A DNA stretch of 33,891 nt from Verrucomicrobiota bacterium (GCA_026398235.1 JAPLTE010000037.1:1-33891), one strand, 5' to 3'; shown: positions 9,461 to 17,533, counted from the first letter of the stretch. Notes: generated by a model not told the origin, from the sequence alone. Numbers and translations are program-made.

Positions 9461-10753
9461 ATGCTCCCCTCCATTCAAACCTCCATTCCCGGCCCGCGCT
9501 CGCTTGCGGCGGCGGCGCAACTGCGCCGGCATGAGTCGCGCAATGTGACTTACATGGATGCCGAGTTCCCGGTGTTCTGGGCGCGGGCCGAGGGGGTGAA
9601 TGTCTGGGATGTGGACGGCAACCGGTTTCTCGATTGGACCTCCGCCTTTGGCGTGGCGGGGCTCGGGCACACGAACCCGGCGGTGCGCGATGCGCTCATT
9701 GCCCAAGCGGGTGCGCTGTTGCACGCGATGGGGGATGTCCACCCAACGCCGCTCAAGGCTCAACTGTGCGAGCGATTGAGCGCGCTGACGTTTGAGCGCT
9801 GGGGGGCGGGCTCCGGCAAAGTGATTTTGGGCAACTCCGGGTTTGAGGCGGTGGAGGCGGCGCTCAAGACCGCCCTGCTGCACAGCGGCAAGCCGGGCGT
9901 GATTGCTTTTGAAGGGGCTTACCACGGGCTCGGATATGGGGCTCTCGAAGTGGCCGGAACGCCCTATTTTCGCGAGCCGTTCCGCGCACAACTCAAAGAA
10001 TTCGCGGCCCTGCTCCCGTTCCCGAAGGGCGCATCTACCGATCTCGAAAAAGTGCGGGCGCAAATCGAGGAAACTCTTGCGACCCAGGAAATGGGCGCAA
10101 TCCTGGTTGAACCGATCCAGGGCAGGGGAGGGGAGATCGTCCCGCCGACCGGCTTTTTGCGCATGTTGCGAACGGTCTGCGACGAACACAAAATGCTCCT
10201 CATCGCGGATGAAATTTACACCGGGTTCAACCGCACCGGGGCGCTCTTTGCATGCGAACATTCCGGGATCGTGCCGGATGTGATCTGCTTGGGAAAAGGG
10301 CTCACCTCCGGGTTTCCGCTTTCCGCCTGTGTCGGTCGCAGTGCGGTGATGGATGCGTGGCCCGAGTCCACCGGGGAGGCGCTGCATACCAGCACGTTTT
10401 TGGGGAATCCGCTCGGGTGCGCCATGGCGCTGGCCTCGCTGGAGCAACACGCGAAGCCTGAACTGGCGGCGCAGGTGCGCGAACGCGGCGAGCGGGTCCT
10501 GGCGGCGTTGCGCGCACTGCACGCGCCGCATGTGGTGGATCTTCGCGGTGAAGGGTTGCTGATCGGGCTTGAACTCGATTGCGACGGCGCGCGCACGAAT
10601 GATCTCGTCAAACGCGCCTTGCGTGACGGCTTGATCCTGCTGCAAAGCGGCCCCAAGGGGAACGTGCTGGCATTCACTCCGCCCTTCGCCATCAGCGACG
10701 AAGAGATCGCCTTTACGGTGAAGCAGATCGGGGAATATCTCGCAAAAATGTAA
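9461..10753 (+). CDS. Class III (PLP-dependent) aminotransferase
   Basis: 430 residues of the acetylornithine/4-aminobutyrate aminotransferase family (fold type I). Visible motifs are NVWDVDGNRFLDWTSAFGVAG near the N-terminus, SGFEAVEAALKTALLHSGK with the phosphate-binding region, IAFEGAYHG, the cofactor-ring Asp in MLLIADEIYTGFNRTG, and the Schiff-base Lys in ICLGKGLTSGFPLSA. The C-terminal part (EGLLIGLELD) is also typical. The amino donor, possibly GABA, ornithine or a related omega-amine, cannot be assigned, and no pathway genes flank it. The ATG at 9461 gives a start just before the conserved region. It may be co-transcribed with the following MFS gene, which begins 53 bp later. Confidence 0.88.
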   Translation: MLPSIQTSIPGPRSLAAAAQLRRHESRNVTYMDAEFPVFWARAEGVNVWDVDGNRFLDWTSAFGVAGLGHTNPAVRDALIAQAGALLHAMGDVHPTPLKAQLCERLSALTFERWGAGSGKVILGNSGFEAVEAALKTALLHSGKPGVIAFEGAYHGLGYGALEVAGTPYFREPFRAQLKEFAALLPFPKGASTDLEKVRAQIEETLATQEMGAILVEPIQGRGGEIVPPTGFLRMLRTVCDEHKMLLIADEIYTGFNRTGALFACEHSGIVPDVICLGKGLTSGFPLSACVGRSAVMDAWPESTGEALHTSTFLGNPLGCAMALASLEQHAKPELAAQVRERGERVLAALRALHAPHVVDLRGEGLLIGLELDCDGARTNDLVKRALRDGLILLQSGPKGNVLAFTPPFAISDEEIAFTVKQIGEYLAKM

Positions 10754-10806
10754 GCGCCCACCTCCGCTCTGGCAATTTTCCGCATCGGCTGCGAAGATGG
10801 GTTGTC

Positions 10807-12150
10807 ATGTTTGAAAACCCAGGTTCCACCGCATCTGAACTCTCCGGTTTGCGGTTGATTGTGCGGGCGTTTCGGCATCGCAATTTCCAGCTCTATTTCG
10901 GGGGGCAATGTATTTCGCTCGTGGGGACGTGGATTCAAGGCGTCGCTCTCGGCTGGACGGTGTACCAGATGACCCACTCGGCGTTTCTGCTGGGTTTGGT
11001 AGGGTTCGCCGGGCAATTCCCGCTTTTTCTTTTGACCTCCCTGGCGGGGGTTTTTATTGATCGTTCCAGCCGCCATCGCACGCTCGTGATCACGCAAACG
11101 TTGTCCATGCTCCAGGCGCTTCTCCTTGCCACGCTGACCTATACGCACCATCTGGACATCTGGGTCATTATCGCCCTCAACGCCCTTGCCGGGACGATTC
11201 TGGCGATCGATATGCCGAGCCGGCAGGCGTTCCTCGTTGATTTGGTGGGGCACGGCCCCGACCTGCCCAATGCCATCGCGCTGAATTCTTTCACGGTCCA
11301 CAGTTCGCGGATCCTCGGACCTGCGATTGCCGGGCTCTTGCTGGTTACGGTCAGCCCCGCGCTTTGTTTTCTGCTCAATGGGTTGAGCTATATCGCGGTT
11401 ATCGCGGCGCTGCTGGCAATGAGGCTTCCGCCAGCGGACCGGCAACCCTCCGGCGGACGGGCGCACCACGAGTTGTTGGAAGGGGTGCGCTACGCATGGA
11501 GATTCGGGCCGATCCGCGCCATCCTTTGTCTGGTGGCACTCGTGAGTTTGACAGGCGCTTCTTATGCGGTGTTGATGCCGATCTTTGCCGTCCAGATCTT
11601 TCATGGCGGCTCGCATGTGCTGGGGTATTTGATGGCCGTTCCGGGCGTGGGTGCAATGAGCGCCGGGCTTTATCTCGCCTCTCGCAAATCGGTGCTGGGC
11701 GCGGGCATCCGCATCGCCATCGGGGCCGTGGTGTTTGGGGTGAGTTTGCTGGTCTTTTCCCAATCCCGCTGGATGCCGCTCTCGTTACTCGCGCTGGCGC
11801 TTGCAGGCCTTGGGATCGTCACGCAAATGGCGCTTTCAAACACGGTCCTCCAGACGTTGGTGGACCAGGACAAGCGGGGGCGCGTGATGAGCCTCTTCAC
11901 CATGGCCTTCATGGGGATGGCCCCTTTTGGAAGCATTCTGGCAGGCGCGTTGGCAAACCGGTTTGGCGCTCCGCTGGCGGTTGCCCTGGGCGGAACGGCG
12001 TGCATTGCAGGCGGCATCCTCTTTGCGCTGCAACTTCCCTCGTTGCGGCAGGCCGCACTTCCGATCTATCGCAAAAAAGGCATCCTCCCGGAAATCGCCT
12101 CCGGGCTGGGAGCCGCATCGGATTTATCCACCCCCACCCAAGAACCATGA
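10807..12150 (+). CDS. MFS exporter, EntS-like (MFS_3)
   Basis: 447 residues, twelve predicted membrane helices. The opening RAFRHRNFQLYFGGQCISLVG, followed by GTWIQGVALGWTVYQMT, is the signature of the EntS/MFS_3 group. It continues with the loop GVFIDRSSRHR and the motif LVDLVGHGPDLPNAIALNS. Members export siderophores, macrolides or other small molecules by proton antiport; the substrate here is unknown. Its stop codon overlaps the rlmH start by ATGA (12147-12150), so translation of the two is probably coupled. The functional link between an exporter and a ribosomal methyltransferase is not obvious and may reflect only shared transcription. Confidence 0.88.
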   Translation: MFENPGSTASELSGLRLIVRAFRHRNFQLYFGGQCISLVGTWIQGVALGWTVYQMTHSAFLLGLVGFAGQFPLFLLTSLAGVFIDRSSRHRTLVITQTLSMLQALLLATLTYTHHLDIWVIIALNALAGTILAIDMPSRQAFLVDLVGHGPDLPNAIALNSFTVHSSRILGPAIAGLLLVTVSPALCFLLNGLSYIAVIAALLAMRLPPADRQPSGGRAHHELLEGVRYAWRFGPIRAILCLVALVSLTGASYAVLMPIFAVQIFHGGSHVLGYLMAVPGVGAMSAGLYLASRKSVLGAGIRIAIGAVVFGVSLLVFSQSRWMPLSLLALALAGLGIVTQMALSNTVLQTLVDQDKRGRVMSLFTMAFMGMAPFGSILAGALANRFGAPLAVALGGTACIAGGILFALQLPSLRQAALPIYRKKGILPEIASGLGAASDLSTPTQEP

Positions 12151-12587
12151 ACTGGTTTATTTTTGCCATTGGAAAACCGAAACTCGGGTTCGCCCGCCAG
12201 GGAGTCGAGGAATACGCCGGGCGGCTGCGCGGCTTTGCCCCAGTGAAGCTGGAATTTTTGAAAGCCTCCACGCGCGAAACCGAGAGCGCGCTGCTGCTTG
12301 CGCGCAGCGAAGGGATGTTCCGCATCGTTCTGGACGAGCGGGGCGAGGAGCCCGCCAGCCGCGTGGTTGCCGCGAAGATCGCCTCATGGGAACAGGAGAG
12401 CGTCAAGTCCATCGCACTCTTGGTGGGCGGAGCCGACGGGCATACCGATGCCCTGCGCCGTGCGGCCGGCTGGAGTTGGGCTTTGAGCAAGCTCACCTTA
12501 CAGCATGAACTCGCCTTGGTGGTGCTCTACGAGCAACTGTACCGCGCCTATACGATTAAAGCAGGGCTTCCTTACCACCGGGACTAA
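12147..12587 (+). CDS. rlmH: 23S rRNA pseudouridine-1915 N3-methyltransferase RlmH
   Basis: 146 residues, close to the usual 155 of RlmH, a SPOUT-fold methyltransferase. It uses S-adenosylmethionine to methylate pseudouridine 1915 in helix 69 of 23S rRNA. Diagnostic features are FRIVLDERGEEPAS (the LDERG motif), the knotted SAM-binding loop LLVGGADGH, and the C-terminal signature HELALVVLYEQLYRAYTI ending in GLPYHRD. The start ATG at 12147 overlaps the upstream exporter stop by four bases. The last codons and stop lie inside an inverted repeat shared with the convergent gene. Confidence 0.95.
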   Translation: MNWFIFAIGKPKLGFARQGVEEYAGRLRGFAPVKLEFLKASTRETESALLLARSEGMFRIVLDERGEEPASRVVAAKIASWEQESVKSIALLVGGADGHTDALRRAAGWSWALSKLTLQHELALVVLYEQLYRAYTIKAGLPYHRD

Positions 12588-12597
12588 ACTAGTCCCG
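12579..12597. terminator. Possible bidirectional terminator hairpin
   Basis: A perfect 8-bp inverted repeat (CGGGACTA 12579-12586, TAGTCCCG 12590-12597) with a three-base loop spans the rlmH stop codon. Downstream on the plus strand is ATGTTTTC, a short T tract. It separates the convergent rlmH and DUF6600 genes. The stem is short, so termination strength is uncertain. Confidence 0.4.
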
Positions 12598-12620
12598 ATG
12601 TTTTCTAGTCCCGATGTTTT
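12589..12620. repeat. 16-bp tandem duplication between convergent genes
   Basis: The 16-base unit CTAGTCCCGATGTTTT occurs twice head to tail at 12589-12604 and 12605-12620 without mismatch. The second copy encodes the last residues and stop of the minus-strand gene; the first lies beyond that stop. Confidence 0.85.
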
Positions 12621-14365
12621 TTGTGGTCTCCGGCATCGGGCGTGGCCGTCGGCTGGGCCTGCGCGGGTGCGGCTTGAGCAGGCTGAGGCGGAGCTTTACG
12701 ACTGTGCCCCTCGTGCGCATGACCCTGGCCTTCGGCTCTACGTTGCTGCTCTGCTTGCATCTGAGCTTGTTGGGCGCGTTGGGCTTGCATCTGCTGATCG
12801 CGGGCTGCACGAGCTTCGGCTTCACCGGCCTTGCGCTGTTGTTCGGCTTGCACCTGAGCCTGTTGAGCACGTTGGGCTTGCATCTGCTGATCGCGGGCTG
12901 CACGGGCTTCGGCTTCGGCGGACTTGCGCTGCTGTTCGGCTTGCACCTGAGCTTGTTGGGCGCGTTGGGCTTGGATCTGCTGGTCGCGCGCTGCACGGGC
13001 TTCGGCTTCAGCGGTTCGGCGCTGCTGTTCGATGGCTTGGGGTTGCGGTGCCGTTTGCGTGGTTGAGGGTGGCGTCTGTTGCTGCTGCTGATCCGAGCGG
13101 CGATGGCCTTTGGAGCCGGCAGGCAGTTGCGGAATTTGGGTGGGCGTCTGTGCTGGTGTCGCTGCTTGCGGAGTCCTCATTTGCTGTGCCGGTGGCATCT
13201 GTTGAACCGGTGCGGTTTGTTGCATGGGCGCAGAGCGCTGCTCCTTGTGGTGTGACCGGTCCTTTTTCCCCGGAGGCGTTTGCTGAACCTGGACGGGTTG
13301 CGATTGGGGTAGCTGCGGAATTTGAGGCTGCGCTTGCTGCTGCTGAACCTGCATCGGCGCTGGTTGTTGGCGGCTGCGGACCTCGTTCATCATCGATTGC
13401 ACCTGGGCTGCATCCACCGGCTTCGCGGGAGCGGTGGTCCGGGTTAATCCCCGCGTTTCGTCATGATAATGGGCTTGGATTTTCTCCCGCTGCGTGGGAT
13501 CGGCCAAGCCAGTCCAGCCCCGGTCGATTTTTGGCGCCCGGATTTGCTGCGAAACTCTTGCAGGTGCGAATGGTTTGGTGGGCGGTTCCACCTCCGGGGC
13601 GTTGATCACGAGTTGATTGCCCATCCTGTGGGAGAGTTCCGGGCGGTGCTGTCGCGCCCAGTCGCCATCCGTTCGGCGTGTAAGCTGGAGCATTTCAATG
13701 CGATTTTGCGAACGCGCGGAAACCCGGCGGTAATCCAACCCGCCATTGAATACCACCCGATTCTGGTCGTGCCCCGTGGTAATCGTGATGTTGGTAATGT
13801 TCACGGTGTTATTGATGATGGCGTAGTTGCGGTGGCGCGGGAGGAGCACATTGCGCATGACAGGAGCGCCGAAGGAGCGGTATTCGCAGAAAGAATACGC
13901 CAGGGGCCCGATATCGTAATCGCGGTCCACCCAAACGCCGATGCCGATCTGCGGTTCGAAAGCCACATCGGGAGGCAGGGGCGCCCAGCCGATATATTCA
14001 TCGCTCTGGCGCCAGGAAACCCATGCGGGACCCCATCGGTAATCCGGTTTCCAGACCCAGCCGTAATCCTCCAGGCGAATCCAACGCCCATAATGGTACG
14101 TAATGGGGCCAAAATCCTCATACGAAACCCAGGTCCAGCCCGCATCTGTGTAGGCCCAATAACCGTCGGTGTAAGGCCGCCAGTCGCGGTCCATTCCCCG
14201 GGGTTGCCAACAATAACCATAGGTGTCCACGTCCACCCATTCCCCGTACGGCTGAAGGCTGTCGTAGAAGTAGGAAAACGTGACGCGGGCCTCGGCTGGT
14301 CGCGGCAGGACCGCAATCAAGAAAACAGTCAGAATAAGCGTGAACAGTACGGTTTTGATTTTCAT
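12605..14365 (-). CDS. Secreted DUF6600-type protein with Q/A/R-rich repeat tail
   Basis: 586 residues. The start ATG at 14363-14365 has AGGAG about eight bases upstream and begins a signal peptide (KTVLFTLILTVFLIAVL, cleavage after PAEA). The N-terminal half is dense in Trp, Tyr and Gly: YGEWVDVDTYGYCWQPRG, GYWAYTDAGWTWVSYEDFG, YGWVWKPDYRWGPAWVSW, IGWAPLPP. This matches DUF6600/YXWGXW-type exported proteins of unknown function. The C-terminal half is Gln/Pro-rich, then has three near-identical 31-residue units (AEAEARAARDQQ, QAQRAQQAQVQAEQQRK) that should form an Arg/Gln-rich helix, and ends with a His/Lys-rich tail. It is presumably periplasmic or envelope-associated. The basic, helical tail could bind peptidoglycan or nucleic acid, but that is only conjecture. 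Confidence 0.8.
   Translation of the reverse strand: MKIKTVLFTLILTVFLIAVLPRPAEARVTFSYFYDSLQPYGEWVDVDTYGYCWQPRGMDRDWRPYTDGYWAYTDAGWTWVSYEDFGPITYHYGRWIRLEDYGWVWKPDYRWGPAWVSWRQSDEYIGWAPLPPDVAFEPQIGIGVWVDRDYDIGPLAYSFCEYRSFGAPVMRNVLLPRHRNYAIINNTVNITNITITTGHDQNRVVFNGGLDYRRVSARSQNRIEMLQLTRRTDGDWARQHRPELSHRMGNQLVINAPEVEPPTKPFAPARVSQQIRAPKIDRGWTGLADPTQREKIQAHYHDETRGLTRTTAPAKPVDAAQVQSMMNEVRSRQQPAPMQVQQQQAQPQIPQLPQSQPVQVQQTPPGKKDRSHHKEQRSAPMQQTAPVQQMPPAQQMRTPQAATPAQTPTQIPQLPAGSKGHRRSDQQQQQTPPSTTQTAPQPQAIEQQRRTAEAEARAARDQQIQAQRAQQAQVQAEQQRKSAEAEARAARDQQMQAQRAQQAQVQAEQQRKAGEAEARAARDQQMQAQRAQQAQMQAEQQRRAEGQGHAHEGHSRKAPPQPAQAAPAQAQPTATPDAGDHKKHRD
12737..13015 (-). repeat. Three 93-bp in-frame tandem repeats
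   Basis: Three head-to-tail 93-bp units (12923-13015, 12830-12922, 12737-12829 in reading order) encode 31 residues each. They differ at only a few positions (Ile/Met after DQQ, Val/Met after QQAQ, and the boundary residues). The unit length is a multiple of three, so gain or loss of copies would keep the frame. Confidence 0.85.
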
Positions 14366-14520
14366 CGGAAATGCTCCTACTTGGACTCCGTTGTTTCGGA
14401 TGCCACCAATCTCAGCGTGCTTGGGCAAAATGCAAGCCCAACCATTTTGACCTGGCGCAGAAGACTTCTTTTCAAGCCTCTGATTTTGTGTTTGTTTATC
14501 GGCTTTCCCGAATGATGCCG

Positions 14521-15117
14521 ATGAAATCGTATTCCCTCCTTTTTGTTCTGGTCTGCGGGTTCTCCCTGGCCCGCGCCGAGGAGGTTGCGCCTGCAACTGC
14601 TGTTCCGGGTGCCCTGCTGGAAACCGGAACATCGCAGGTTTTGCAAACCCAGGATTTGCTGCTCGCGCCAGCGGCACCAGCAGCGGCGGAGTCCGCCCCG
14701 GCAGCCATGACTTCTCCAGCCCCCCAGGTTTCCTTGAAAAAAGGAACCGCTGAAGAACTTCGGCAGGCGATCCGGATTCGCGAACTCAAAACCGTCGTCG
14801 ATGAAGACCCGGAAGTGAGGGCGCAAAAGGCCACGGCGGCAGCTACGAAGACCGAGGCTGCCCGTTGTGTGGCAATGCGCAACTACTACACGCTCCTTTA
14901 TACAAAAATTGAAAAGCTCGACCCGTCGCTAAAACCTGTTTTGGAAAGGCAGCTACGCGGTTTGCTCGTTCGGTATGAGCAGCACAATGTGGCTCCTTCC
15001 GTGCTCATTGAGCCCATCACTGCGCTGCCCGGAAGCCATTCCGCAGACCATGGTGGGTTTGCGGAGGAAGAAGTGATTCCGCCGCCCCCACTGAAAAAGA
15101 AAGTGAAGCGGCATTGA
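14521..15117 (+). CDS. Hypothetical exported protein
   Basis: 198 residues from the ATG at 14521, which begins a clear signal peptide (MKSYSLLFVLVCGFSLARA, cleavage before EEVAPA). In-frame ATGs at 14512 and 14515 would add two or three residues. After an Ala/Pro-rich low-complexity stretch there is a helical domain at about residues 75-150 (ELRQAIRIRELKTVVDEDPE, AARCVAMRNYYTLLYTKIEK), then a Pro/Lys-rich basic tail (PPPPLKKKVKRH). I do not recognise a family. It is divergent from the DUF6600 gene, sharing a 155-bp intergenic region, so common control is possible. Confidence 0.65.
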   Translation: MKSYSLLFVLVCGFSLARAEEVAPATAVPGALLETGTSQVLQTQDLLLAPAAPAAAESAPAAMTSPAPQVSLKKGTAEELRQAIRIRELKTVVDEDPEVRAQKATAAATKTEAARCVAMRNYYTLLYTKIEKLDPSLKPVLERQLRGLLVRYEQHNVAPSVLIEPITALPGSHSADHGGFAEEEVIPPPPLKKKVKRH

Positions 15118-15199
15118 GCCCGATCGGCTGGATTCGCCAAACTTCCCACTTTCCCGTTGCAAGGGGGTGCTTTGGCCGCTACTCTCCCCCTTCCCAAAC

Positions 15200-15274
15200 G
15201 GCGCGTTCGTCTAGGGGTTAGGACACAGCCCTCTCAAGGCTGGTGCACGGGTTCGAATCCCGTACGCGCTGCCA
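15200..15274 (+). tRNA. tRNA-Glu (CTC), CCA encoded
   Basis: A 75-base cloverleaf. The acceptor GGCGCGT pairs with ACGCGCT through one G-T wobble at the first pair, followed by discriminator G and CCA at 15272-15274. The D arm TTCGTCTAGGGGTTAGGACAC is typical of tRNA-Glu, the anticodon loop CTCTCAA gives CTC (15233-15235), and the T arm is CGGGTTCGAATCCCG. It reads GAG codons. A short CCATCC/GGATGG inverted repeat directly follows. Confidence 0.94.
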
Positions 15275-15403
15275 TCCGTAAATGGATGGATTTCCGGGGT
15301 CGAGAAGTCCCAACCGGAGCGACTTAAACCGACCTCCCCCAAGCGCTCCCGTTTCCGCGATTGACGCCTTGCAGCGGAGGCCGATCCGGCCTATAAACCT
15401 CGC

Positions 15404-16072
15404 ATGATCGACTATATGCAGAAAGGCGGCCCGTTGATGTGGCTGCTGGTGCTGCTCAGCATTATTTCCACCGTGGTATTCACTGAACGGCTGATTTATT
15501 ACCATCGGGTCACCATCCGCCTGGGTGAGTTTCTGCGCGGGCTCTCCAACTTGATCTCGCGCGGCAATTTTGCGGAAGCTCTCCACGAATGCGCCGGCAC
15601 GGCGGGGCCCGTGGCGCGGGTGATCCACGCCGCCATCGTCCGGCATGAAGCGCCCCGCGCCGAACTCAAGGAAATTGTCCAGGAAGCCGGTCAACTCGAA
15701 GTGCCCAAGCTGGAACGTCGGCTGACGATGCTTGCCACGATCGCCTATGTGGCGCCGATGGTCGGGTTGCTGGGAACGGTGACCGGGCTGATTGACGCCT
15801 TTATCATTCTCTCCGGAAACGCCGGGGGGGTGGCCACCACGGGAGACATCGCAACGGGCGTTTATAAAAGCCTCTTAACCACGGCGGCGGGGCTCGTCGT
15901 CGCAATCCCCACTTCGCTTGCCTTCAGCTTTCTCTCTTCGCGCGTCAACACCCTCATGCACGACATGGAGCGGGCCGGGATCGAGATCGTCAACCTGATC
16001 ACCCAAACGCCGCCCGCGGTGGAGCCGATCATCAAATTTGGCAATCGCGAACGGGTGGCCGGGATCGAGTAA
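15404..16072 (+). CDS. exbB: MotA/TolQ/ExbB proton channel protein
   Basis: 222 residues with three membrane helices at about 6-30 (MWLLVLLSIISTVVF), 108-135 and 152-182. The channel motifs of ExbB/TolQ are intact: YVAPMVGLLGTVTGLIDAF with the pore Thr, and SLLTTAAGLVVAIPTSLAF with the second conserved Thr. With ExbD it would convert proton motive force into movement of the TonB-like protein for outer-membrane transport. It is the first gene of a compact operon, followed 17 bp later by exbD. The start is the ATG at 15404; a second Met lies four codons in. Confidence 0.92.
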   Translation: MIDYMQKGGPLMWLLVLLSIISTVVFTERLIYYHRVTIRLGEFLRGLSNLISRGNFAEALHECAGTAGPVARVIHAAIVRHEAPRAELKEIVQEAGQLEVPKLERRLTMLATIAYVAPMVGLLGTVTGLIDAFIILSGNAGGVATTGDIATGVYKSLLTTAAGLVVAIPTSLAFSFLSSRVNTLMHDMERAGIEIVNLITQTPPAVEPIIKFGNRERVAGIE

Positions 16073-16089
16073 GCTGCTTTTCTCGCGCT

Positions 16090-16494
16090 ATGAAACTGCA
16101 CCGAACGGCCAAATACAACCCGGAGTTGTTCAACCTGATCCCGTTGATCAATGTGCTCTTTCTTGCGCTGGCGTTCACGACCCTCGCAAACAGTTTTGTG
16201 GTGCAGCCGGGCCTCTCCATTGTCCTGCCGGTCTCCTCGTTTGCGCTGAGCCCGCAGCGGCACCCGCAAATCGTGAGCATCACTGCGGGAGCGTTGCCGA
16301 CCCTCTATTTTCAGGATAAAAAAGTGGAACTCAGGGAGCTTGAGGAACGGCTCTCCCGCTCGGAAGTCAAAGACCGTTCGCTCATTATCCGGGCAGATCG
16401 GGCTGCCCCCTACGAACTCGTCTCCGCCGTGATGAACCTCGGCTTGCGGCGGGGGTATTCGGTCGCCGTGGCCGCTACCAGCCAGCCGCAATGA
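16090..16494 (+). CDS. exbD: ExbD/TolR-family protein with Asn in place of the key Asp
   Basis: 134 residues: a short cytoplasmic N-terminus, one membrane helix (about 16-35) and a periplasmic domain of about 90 residues ending RGYSVAVAATSQPQ. The fold and context fit ExbD/TolR. The membrane helix reads NLIPLINVLFLALAF. In characterised ExbD/TolR the equivalent motif is (T)PFIDVML, where the Asp is the only protonatable residue in the pore. Here it is Asn at residue 21 (codon AAT, 16150-16152). The periplasmic part (PQIVSITAGALPTLYFQDKK, LIIRADRAAPYELVSAVMNL) is typical, so the gene is not decayed. Its stop overlaps the next start by ATGA. Confidence 0.85.
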   Translation: MKLHRTAKYNPELFNLIPLINVLFLALAFTTLANSFVVQPGLSIVLPVSSFALSPQRHPQIVSITAGALPTLYFQDKKVELRELEERLSRSEVKDRSLIIRADRAAPYELVSAVMNLGLRRGYSVAVAATSQPQ

Positions 16495-17297
16495 ATGCCG
16501 AACTGCGTCGTTTGGCCGCGCTTGCCACCCAGATCGGACACTACGGCTTGGTGTTCCGCTGGCCGGAACGGACGGCTTCGCTGCTGATTCCGGCGCTGTT
16601 TGTTCTTTCGGTGGCGCTGCATGCGTTCGCGTTTTATGTTTTCCAAGTCGTTTACCCTCCCGCGCTTGCCAGCACTCCTTTGCCCGCGCAAGTGACCCTG
16701 CTCACGGCCGATACCGCCGAAGGAGCCGCCCTCCTGCGTTGGGTGCAGGCGCAGGACCCAGCCATCGTCGCTCGGCCGCAGGAAGTCACGCCCTCCGGGC
16801 TCGGGGAAATCGTTTATACCCCGTCGTATGCCGCCGTGCATACCCTTCCGTTGGAAGTGGAAGTGCCCGAAGAACCAGTCGGTTTCCCTGCGGCACACAC
16901 CCTTCTGGAGTTTGCTTCTTCGAAACCCGTTCCGGATAAAGGGCCCTCCCGCGGCGTCTCCTCGACGCTTTCCTTTTCCCAGGCACTGGGGGCACGCGAT
17001 GCCGCTCCTGGCCTTTCTCCTGCCGTGACTCCGAGAACCAGCTCCAACCTGCGCCCCACGGTTTTCCTGGTGGGGATCGGCGACCGGGGTGAGGTTCGCT
17101 ACTGTTTCCTGCTTGATCCCCATGGAGGCGACCCCTCCAGCGGCGACCATGAGATGGATAAACAAGCCGAAACCGTATTGCGCACCCACCAGTTCACCCA
17201 TTCCGAAGCGGCACTGGAATGGGGGTTTGCCACTTTCACCTGGGGGGCGGAAGCATATGCGCCCAAACCTCAACCGCCTGCGCTTCCCGGCACATGA
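16491..17297 (+). CDS. TonB-like energy transducer
   Basis: 268 residues. A single N-terminal membrane helix (about 31-53) contains SVALH (Ser40, His44), matching the SxxxH motif of the TonB membrane anchor. A Pro/Ala-rich, weakly conserved linker that would span the periplasm follows. The C-terminal region, about residues 185-255, resembles the TonB C-terminal domain: VGIGDRGEVRYCFLLD, EMDKQAETVLRTHQF, then a beta-rich end. Position after exbB and exbD, with four-base ATGA overlaps on both sides, supports the role. It presumably energises TonB-dependent outer-membrane receptors encoded elsewhere. Confidence 0.78.
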   Translation: MNAELRRLAALATQIGHYGLVFRWPERTASLLIPALFVLSVALHAFAFYVFQVVYPPALASTPLPAQVTLLTADTAEGAALLRWVQAQDPAIVARPQEVTPSGLGEIVYTPSYAAVHTLPLEVEVPEEPVGFPAAHTLLEFASSKPVPDKGPSRGVSSTLSFSQALGARDAAPGLSPAVTPRTSSNLRPTVFLVGIGDRGEVRYCFLLDPHGGDPSSGDHEMDKQAETVLRTHQFTHSEAALEWGFATFTWGAEAYAPKPQPPALPGT

Positions 17298-17533
17298 TCC
17301 GCGTCAGCCTCACCCTGCTCATTTTTATTTATCTCGCCCTGTTTCTGACGGTGGTGTTTGCCCTCTGGCTTTGGTTTGAATGGGGCCGCCAGCGTCGCGA
17401 ACGACGCTGCGTGCGCCACCGCGTGCGCTGCTCCCTGTGCGCCTTCGAATTTGAAGATCCGAGCGAGGAGCCGCTCCCGCGGTGCCCCCGGTGCGGCAGC
17501 CTCAATGAGCGGGAGCGCTTCCGGACGTTATAA
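17294..17533 (+). CDS. Small membrane protein with zinc ribbon
   Basis: 79 residues starting at an ATG that overlaps the TonB-like stop (ATGA, 17294-17297). One membrane helix (LTLLIFIYLALFLTVVFALWLW) is followed by a basic stretch (RQRRERRCVRHRVR) and a C-terminal zinc ribbon with two CxxC knuckles, CSLCAFEF and CPRCGSLNE. The helix would anchor it with the ribbon in the cytoplasm. No known partner of the ExbBD-TonB complex has this form, as far as I know. The operon position suggests a role in assembly or control of the complex, or simple co-transcription. Confidence 0.7.
   Translation: MIRVSLTLLIFIYLALFLTVVFALWLWFEWGRQRRERRCVRHRVRCSLCAFEFEDPSEEPLPRCPRCGSLNERERFRTL

Noticed and set aside
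12505-13605. Long plus-strand frame opposite the DUF6600 gene
   Set aside because: It is the mirror of the repeat-rich minus-strand gene, which has few stop-forming codons on the other strand. The minus frame has a signal peptide, a ribosome-binding site and family motifs; the plus frame has none.
15361-15397. TTGACG and TATAAA upstream of exbB as a sigma-70 promoter
   Set aside because: The spacer is 25 bp, far from 17, and the TATAAA is only 6 bp before the start codon.
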